64,000 bases of DNA from Cryptomeria japonica (lineage: Eukaryota; Streptophyta; Pinopsida; Cupressales; Cupressaceae). Below the pieces are notes generated by a model, which did not search any database, was not told the DNA's origin, and saw nothing but the letters and a program-made list of their open reading frames with translations. The stretch lies in assembly GCF_030272615.1 (NCBI RefSeq), contig NC_081414.1, positions 658,266,292 to 658,330,291 on the forward strand, in the 5' to 3' direction. A program made the position numbers and the translations under genes. Within the stretch, counting starts at the first letter, position 1. Each line of letters starts with the position of its first letter. Shown here piece after piece: positions 57,226-64,000 of this stretch.

Positions 57226-58428
57226 TGATGAATATTAAGAGTGGGGGTGAATTCGTATACCAAAAATTACTGAACTCAAACACTTTATCAGTCTAGTAGT
57301 AAACCGATATAACAGTTTAACTAACAAATCTGTTAACACAAATGCAAACCAAACAGCAAGGCATTCACCCATAGAAGCACAATCACCATAACATAAGAGA
57401 TTTTGACATGGAAACCCAAATGGGAAAAACCATAGTGAGATGAAACTCACAAGTAACTATCTGCAGAATAGTGACCAGATCGGTTAAGGTCAGACCGGTT
57501 AAGGTCATACAATGTTCTTTACGAGAATAGATCCTGTTAGGAATCTCAATCTTTGTTAGGAGATAAGTCTAATTAAAGAATACCTTGTGAGAGTATTTTA
57601 GATCCATAGATGTGAATCACCTTGTTAGAGGATTTACAAAGGCTTTTCTGGGCCTACCCGGTTAAGGGTTTCTAACTTGTCAAAGATGTGAGTAATCAAC
57701 AAGTGAATGATCTAGCAAATAGCACAATCTTCTTGGTTAGATCCATGATAGCTTATTTCTAATGCATTTCAGCATTACTTCAGTCTTCAATAGATCCACA
57801 CTCTGTTACAATACATAGACTTGATCTTTTCTGTTAAGATCGCACATACAAGAACTCATCAACCACCTCAAACCCTAACAGCTACGCACATATTAAAACC
57901 CTAGACATGATGTCCTTAAATGGAATCTGATTTCATGTCGGTCCAATAGGATTACATTGCAAGTTTCTAGGTTCATTGTATCTAGACACATTTGGTAACA
58001 TGACACAAAATCACCGTCAAAGTGTCGGTGGATGGTAACTCATCACAAAGATATACCGATTGGTAACTCATCATAGAATATTACCAGTTTATACAACTTT
58101 ACCGATTGTCAGTTGGTAACTCAGAGTAATACTAGTTTGACTATTAAACAGATTACCAATTGACAAAAATGAAGACTGGGAAAATGATAACTACCGCTTC
58201 TAGTTCCTTTGCTCCGTTCCGCTTGAGATCCTCGAACTGCTTGAGGTCCTCATGTCGCTTGAGATTGGTAAACACTTTTTGCAAGACACCGATAGTCTAA
58301 AGACTATAACATAATACCATTTTGAAACAAATACCGGTTGAGCATAGCTCATACATACAAAAAGTGATCTCATAGCAAGTGTGTGTTCATCAATAAAAAT
58401 CACAACATAATCATCAAAAATACCAACA
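57226..58428 (-). repeat. 3' LTR of N3
   Basis: 1,203 bp; element-sense TGTTGGTATTTTTG to ATTCATCA. It matches 63668-64000 over the shared part and the solo LTR at 17083-18176. Its C-tract hairpin is eroded (two mismatches in the stem). Confidence 0.93.
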
Positions 58429-58443
58429 ATCTCCCCCTTTGGC
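58429..58443 (-). other. Polypurine tract of N3
   Basis: GCCAAAGGGGGAGAT in element sense, identical to those of N1, N2 and copia E. A weaker upstream purine tract (GTAAAGGGGGAGAA) is at ~58632-58645. Confidence 0.87.
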
Positions 58444-58745
58444 ATTGATGGCAACACTTAGGAAACATTTTGACATCTAAGTGTTTTTAAAAAAGAAATA
58501 TGCCATAATAAAAAATACTCCCCCTAAGCATATACACTATCCCTTTGCAGAAAAGAAAATGTATACTACTTCCTTACAGAGATAAACATGAGTATACATA
58601 GCATGCATCAAAATTTTAAATACCAGAATACTTCTCCCCCTTTACCAACAATGACAAAATACAGTTGAATAACCCCTGTTTCTATTAGCTGAATAAATGT
58701 TTATGATAATAAAGAGTGAAACTTGTCAAAAACTGATTTAAAGTC

Positions 58746-61700
58746 CTACATAAATTGCTTCATGGATAAGGACCATGACTCAAGTAATGAGGTAGCAACC
58801 TCACTCTCTATTTGCATCTGGGATACTTGTTCCTCCATGGCATCCAAAGTACTCATCTCTTGAGTAACTGTCAAGGCATCCAGATTGAGATAGCACTTCT
58901 GAAGTATTTGCAGTCTTGGTAGTAGAACCAGTTGTAGTTCCTTCAAATCCTTGGTCTGGTTGCTAATCTCCAAATCAATTCTTGCAGCCTGAATTTGAAA
59001 CCAGTGAACGGTTTGCCCATAAGCGGTAAAGGAGTCATATGGGGTCTTGAAGATGCTTATGAATGTCTACAAATTAGTTTGCAGTTTGTCTTTCTAGGCA
59101 AGCACATCATCACAGAATAGATGGGGTAGACATATCTTATTGAGTAGCAATTTCCCCTCATCCATTGCATCTCTGATGTCCTTCTGTGCCTTCTGCAGAT
59201 CGGACCGGCGCTCATGTAACTTTTTCACCAAGACAGTGTTCAAAGCCTTTTGATGCTCCTTCTTGGCATACATTTTGGCAACCTCTTCCAGGCTTTGTAC
59301 CTAGTCCTCCACAACTGTGCATAAGAGTTTTAGTTGGGCCAGAGAGGAATCGGTACTGGGGAGGTAGGTACTGGGTATCAAACCGGTAAGAGTGTCCACT
59401 ACAGCTTGGATCACATCTTGCTCCTTCCTTCTTATCACCTCTAGGCATTCTTGAGAAAGCTTAATGCTTTGTAGGAGCTCCGATTCATTAGCAGATTGGA
59501 GGTTAATGGGACAAGTACAGTCCGCCAATTTGACTTGACTACCGGTTGCCTTTGGGGTCTCCACCTATGTGCTCTATGTCACTTCCTCCTTCTCTTTGGC
59601 TCTTAACTTAGCTTCTTCTGCCTTCTTTTGCTCCTCTACTTCTTGCTTTCTTTTCTCTTCTTCCTTCTTCTTCTCTTCTTCTTTCCACTCCTTTTCTTCT
59701 TCATCCTTCTTCTTCTTCTCCTCCTCTTGTTTCTTCTTCTCCTCTTCTTTTCTTTTCTTTTCCTCTTCTAGTTTCCTCTTCTCCTCCTCTTTTTTATTTT
59801 CTTCCTCTTTTCTATTTTTCTCTTCATCTGCCTATTTCTTTTTTTCAACTTCCTGTTGCTTCTTCTCTTTTTCCACTTGCTCCTTGGCAGCCTTTTCTTT
59901 GTCCTATTTTTCCTATCATGCCACTTCTAATGGTGTACCCAGAGTGACATTTTCACCATTCAAGGCATCAACATCAATAGGATCCATTTGATCAGTGACC
60001 TATTCTCCTTCATCGTCATATACCTCATCTGGTTTATTGGTTGTTGGTTCTTGCTCAGCTTTCCTGTTGGCTTCAGCCACTTGATGCAACCTTAAAGTAG
60101 CTTGGGCATGAGAGTGGGTATCTTTTACCACTTCAGGAACTTTTCCTTCTAGCAATAAGAGTCTCATTCTTCTCATGAAGAAGAGGCCCTTATATCTTTC
60201 CACTACTTCATAAAGTTCAGTTTTAGGCACATTAGGAAAGTATTGTGCAAATACTTCCTCTCTTATTTCCTGTTCCTTCTCTATGGCAATGCACCACTTG
60301 TTATTTAAAGAATTATACAAAGAATTAGGTGTCTCAGATTTAATTTTTGATGGCCACTGGTCATTAATACATAAATAATTGATGACTTCCTGTTCAACTT
60401 CCTTCTTTTCATCATCATTAAAATCATCAAAGCACTCTTTCAAATCACCAAGTACTTTTCTTCTAATATTCTTAATAGTTCTTTGACAATGTGTCAAAGG
60501 TTTGTAGGAGGAAATATCAATATTTACCAATGCAAATGTTGTCGGTTCATTCTTTGTCTTTTTCGTCATTTGCCTAGTCTTCTTAGGTTATTCTTTAGAC
60601 ACAGTGTCCTCTGAGTCTGGTGTGGTGTCTTTTGTCTTCTGCTTTCTCTCAAAGACTTTGACGGGTGCAGCTTCCGGTTTCTTCTTTGCTGGTGACCGCT
60701 TGGTCACTTTGGGACTTGTGGTAACTGGTGTCGATACCGAAGGCACTACCTTTTCCTTCTTTACTAACGGTTCTTCAATTGGTGTAACCCTTTCCAAATA
60801 GGTGTCGGTTCTCTTTGCCTTTGGATCAAGGGTCAAGGCAAGTAGGGTAGAGGCATACCCATCTAGCATGTCATATATTACCTCATATCCCATCGGTTCC
60901 ACTTCTTCCTGTCTAGGCTCAACCGCCTCCATTATACACTCATCAACTCCAATGGTGAAGCAGATGTCATCTTCATATTTCTTGACAATATCACCTGCTA
61001 TTCTCACTCTTTGGCTCATTTTGCATCTGAACTCATCAAAGTATTTGTTCAGAACTTCTGGATAACCGATTCCAACCGCTTGAAGGCTTTCCTTGATTTT
61101 ATTTGTAACCGGTTGGTCAGAAGACCACTGAATATCTCTGACTCTTGGGAAGTAACCTTGGAAGTAGAAGAACAACCCAACCAATAGTTGTCCAAACTTA
61201 AATCTCAAGGCATTGTCCTGTTTAATAGACTTTAGGTTCACCAAAACTTGCCTTTGCATATAGGTGCATAAGTCAAATGATGCATCTTCCATGATCATCC
61301 GGTAGGCAGCATTTACTGCTGTAGCAGAGACAGAGTTGATTCTACTGGCGTGGAACATCCGGTATCCTATCACCATACACGCATATTTGACCAGATCGTC
61401 CTTGATGGAATTGACAGTCATTCCCGTGAGTCACTCACAGAACCGATGAGCTTGGTCATTTCTATCTTGTTGATCTTCCTTAGGGCTGGCACTTCACCGA
61501 CATTACATAAACTGGTGATGACATGAATTACTTATGGTGTGATGTCATGTGTCCACTCTAAGTACATTTTATCACCATGCACTCTGCTCAGAATGATGTG
61601 GATGTGATCATCTGAAAACTCTTCAAGGAAATAGACTGCATTGTGAAGCTTCTTCTTTTCCAGGATGCTAAATTCTGGTTTAATCTTCTTGTCCTTCCTA

Positions 61701-61894
61701 CAGAACAAACTCAACTGGGAATGGATTACAAGAGATCCTAAGTCTTCAATTTTATAGTCAATGTAATCGGAAATGCCTTCCTCCACTATAACACTAGCAG
61801 GTATTTGAGATAGGGCATTATATTTTGCCTTCCATTGAATGAAGTCTACTAGATCAATGGGTGCACTAGGGCTAGAGTGTGATGCAAAAGCCAT
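58746..61894 (-). pseudogene. ORF2 protein of N3, unknown function (~1,050 codons)
   Basis: Starts MAFASHSSPSAPIDL (61894). One frameshift near 61430-61530, one stop at ~60587, and several stops or shifts after 60000. It shares with N2 the blocks IILSRVHGDKMYLEW, HASRINSVSATAVNAAYRMI and KKYEDDICFTIGVDE...MEAV. A basic stretch (KRSPAKKKPEAAP) is at ~60660-60700. Then comes a long run of alternating Glu/Lys/Arg at ~59575-59930 (EEEKKRKEEEKKKQEEEKKK), typical of a single alpha helix or coiled coil, and a final coiled coil (QIESEVATSLLESWSLSMKQ) ending at 58746. No enzyme motif seen. Length and order match N2 ORF2. Confidence 0.78.
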
Positions 61895-62389
61895 GATAAA
61901 TAGAGAAATTTGAGAAATACCTTTGTAACTCAAAATTTGGGGCTTGCAAATTACTCTTTGCCACACACTCCTTTGGTTGCTGAAATACCGCTTTGTGCTC
62001 AACACTTGACCGATTGATATTCGCTTCTGATTCTTCTTCAAGATTTTGAGAATTCTTCGAATTGTAATCCAAATCGCTTTTCGTCACTCAATGCTTAAAA
62101 AAAAACTTCTTCGCTCAAGAATTGATAAGTGAAAAATGACTTGAAAAATTCTTTTAAACAAGTTCTCCACCTACCATAATAAATGCTCCACTATTAGGGC
62201 GTAAACCCTAATTTACCTTTTACCATTTCTAGTCTCCTGCCAGTTGACAAGTATCACTTACCAATTAAGGTCTTTTACTAGTTCAAACCAGGGGTTCGAG
62301 ATATTTCACCATTTGCTCCCCCTAAGCTTTTCTGATGCTTAGTTTACCAATTCAGTGACTTCCACACTAGGTGCAGAAACCGGTTCTTC

Positions 62390-63617
62390 TTAAATCACTT
62401 CTTCTGGCTTCTTCTTCCAGGTTTTCTTTATATTTGCTTGAATGGTTTCAATGTCTACCTTTCCTTTCGGAGTTACTGGTATATCATCCAATATATTCTT
62501 TCTCGTTCTGCAGAATCTTGATGTATGACCCGGTTTGTTGCAATGATAGCAAATCATTCCAGGTGCTCTCCAAGGTCCATTGTTCATGTTTCCATTCTTC
62601 CTTCTGCATTTTGCAACAGTGTGACCATTACCATGACAGATCAAACAGGTTGCTCTCCATCCAGTTTCCACTTAATAGCCACTGCTTCCTAATTGATAAT
62701 TATAGGTATTAAACCGGTTTGGGTTCCGATTCCCAGAGGGTTCAGAAAAAGCTCCTTTACTCCTTTGAGGATACCTTCCGGTGTTGTGCATGACAGACCT
62801 GCATTCAAATACTCTATGCCCAAACTTGTTACATGCATAACAATTACCATTGAATCTATTGGGTCTAGGCTTATCGTTTAGAAAATAAGGAAAGTTATTG
62901 TAAGCCTTACTTCTACATACATTAGCAGTGTGTCCTTCCTTGAGACAATTAAAGCAAATAGGTTTGAACTTTTGCTTACCTTTATCCTTTGGTGTCGGTT
63001 GTTTCTTTGATGCTCCATCTTTTGTTCCAAAGGTCTCACCTTCCTCATATTCAGAGAAACCAAGTCCATTGGTATTCTTTACCGGTTTAGCTGACTCAAG
63101 CTTCTTCTCTATCTTGGCAGTGCTCTTATTGAATTTGGCAAGTATTTCCTTTGACTCAGTAAGTTCTTTGGTGATAGCAGCATTGGATTCCTTCAAGGTT
63201 GCATTCTTAGAGACAACCATGTGTATTACACCTTGCATTTCTTCCTTTTCCATTTTATTTTCATGAAGATGAGCGGTAAGTGCACTGATCTCTTGCTTCA
63301 TCTTGGAGATCTCATGATCTTTGTCTTTTACCAGATCTTCAGCTTTCCTCCGGTTCTCAAGTTCTTGACACATTCTGATAGTTAGTCCTTCAAGTTCCCT
63401 TCTTAGGTTGGCATTGGACTAATTTAGTTTTCAACTTCTTGAACTAGGGCTTCCATGTCCACTTCATCAGAAGAACTATTTCAATTAGCTCCATCAGTTT
63501 TTCAACATGCTCTCTTCTTTTTGCCTGAGAGGCCTTATATTTGACTTTAAGTTCATCATAGGCTTGCTTAGTCTAACTGAGCTGATGAGTAAGTTCCCTC
63601 ATAGTGTATTCCCCCAT
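62390..63617 (-). pseudogene. ORF1: gag-like protein with four zinc knuckles, N3
   Basis: Starts MGEYTMRELTHQLS (63617), 31 bp after the primer site. Stops and a shift near 63420-63575 precede the long frame 63373-62672, and one in-frame stop separates 62671-62390. Coiled coil over the first half (KEEMQGVIHMVVSKNATLKE). Four CCHC knuckles: CFNCLKEGHTANVC, CYACNKFGHRVFEC, CLICHGNGHTVAKC, CYHCNKPGHTSRFC. It has the same architecture as N2 ORF1 but is well diverged in sequence, so it is probably an RNA-binding particle protein. Confidence 0.85.
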
Positions 63618-63652
63618 ATCTCTTTCCAAGTGGTTAGACTTGTAGAAAGGTT

Positions 63653-63667
63653 GGCTCTGATGCCAAT
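63653..63667 (-). other. Primer-binding site of N3
   Basis: Element sense ATTGGCATCAGAGCC, one change from the initiator-tRNA-Met complement, directly inside the 5' LTR. Its leader (TCTAACCACTTGG) still resembles that of E (GCTTAATCACTTGAGG). Confidence 0.88.
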
Positions 63668-64000
63668 TGATGAATACTAAGAGGGGGGGTGAATTAGTAT
63701 ACCAAAAATTACTGAACTTAAACACTTTATCAGTCTAGCAGTAAACCGGTATAACAGTTTAACTAACAAATTGATTAACACAAATGCAAACCAAACAACA
63801 AGTAAGGCATTCACCCACAGAAGCATAGTCACCATAACATAAGAGATTTTGACGTGGAAACCCAAATGGGAAAAACCACGGTGAGATGAAACTCACAAGT
63901 AACTATCTGCAGAATAGTAACTAGACTGGTTAAGGTCATACAATGTTCTTTACCAGAACAAATCCTGTTAGGAATCTCAATCTCTGTTAGGAGATAAGTC
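63668..64000 (-). repeat. 5' LTR of N3, partial
   Basis: The last ~333 bp (element sense) of the 5' LTR, cut by the window edge. Hairpin ATACTAA (63674-63680) / TTAGTAT (63694-63700) is perfect. Confidence 0.93.

Larger units (their letters stand above)
57226..64000 (-). mobile_element. Non-autonomous LTR element N3 (5' LTR runs off window)
   Basis: Minus-strand element inserted in integrase of copia F. 3' LTR 57226-58428, polypurine tract, ORF2, ORF1, primer site, 5' LTR from 63668 to beyond the window. It is the same design as N2 (knuckle-rich gag-like ORF1 plus ~1,050-codon ORF2, no enzymes) but with a different LTR sequence, so it is a second, diverged family. The solo LTR at 17083-18176 belongs to this family. 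The target duplication cannot be checked because the right end is outside. Confidence 0.92.

Noticed and set aside
59569-59991. Plus-strand frame of 140 codons made mostly of Ser and Phe, signal-peptide-like
   Set aside because: It is the complement of the Glu/Lys-rich helix of N3 ORF2; composition is explained by GAA/GAG/AAG codons read backwards.

Overview
This window is eukaryotic repeat DNA from a seed plant. The pile-up of old, nested Ty3/gypsy and Ty1/copia LTR retrotransposons, the very low gene content and the AT-rich heterochromatin-like composition suggest a very large genome, most likely a gymnosperm such as a conifer; the taxon is inference. I see no convincing host gene, rRNA, tRNA gene, CRISPR array or bacterial feature. 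Almost all coding sequence is retrotransposon pol or gag broken by stops and frameshifts.

Layout, left to right. 1-1555 (-) is a decayed long ORF of unknown function, beside a tandem array of ~130-bp units (1880-3005). 3469-4535 (-) is the integrase end of a Tat-like gypsy element (D). 5539-13426 (-) is a full-length chromovirus (B): two 1,617-bp LTRs, tRNA-Met-type primer site, gag, protease, RT, RNase H, integrase and a chromodomain. 13805-24078 (-) is a Tat-like gypsy element (C) with gag, protease, a G-patch domain, RT, two RNase H domains and integrase, split by a solo LTR (17083-18176) with a perfect ATTAT duplication. 24084 onward (+) is a second Tat-like element (A). A is split by the small minus-strand element N1 (26237-29470, duplication ATAAG) and by the copia element E (31469-44994). 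E is itself split by the minus-strand element N2 (33420-39987). A's ORF downstream of pol runs antisense to it. 46536-47713 holds an LTR related to that of C, followed by AT-rich DNA without genes. 50417-54645 (-) is copia element G. 55044-57225 (+) is the 5' part of copia element F, cut in its integrase by minus-strand element N3, which runs off the right edge.

The most interesting content is the N1/N2/N3 group: non-autonomous LTR elements with no protease, RT or integrase. They carry a coiled-coil gag-like protein with four CCHC zinc knuckles, plus a ~1,050-1,070-codon protein of unknown function that N2 and N3 share. They share with autonomous copia E the primer-binding site, the leader after it, two polypurine tracts (one a 15-nt identity in all four elements) and a hairpin at the LTR 3' end. 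The hairpin stem differs between families but stays paired, while its C-tract loop is kept. This looks like a parasite/host pair of retrotransposons: N elements would supply their own packaging-type protein and borrow E-type copia enzymes.
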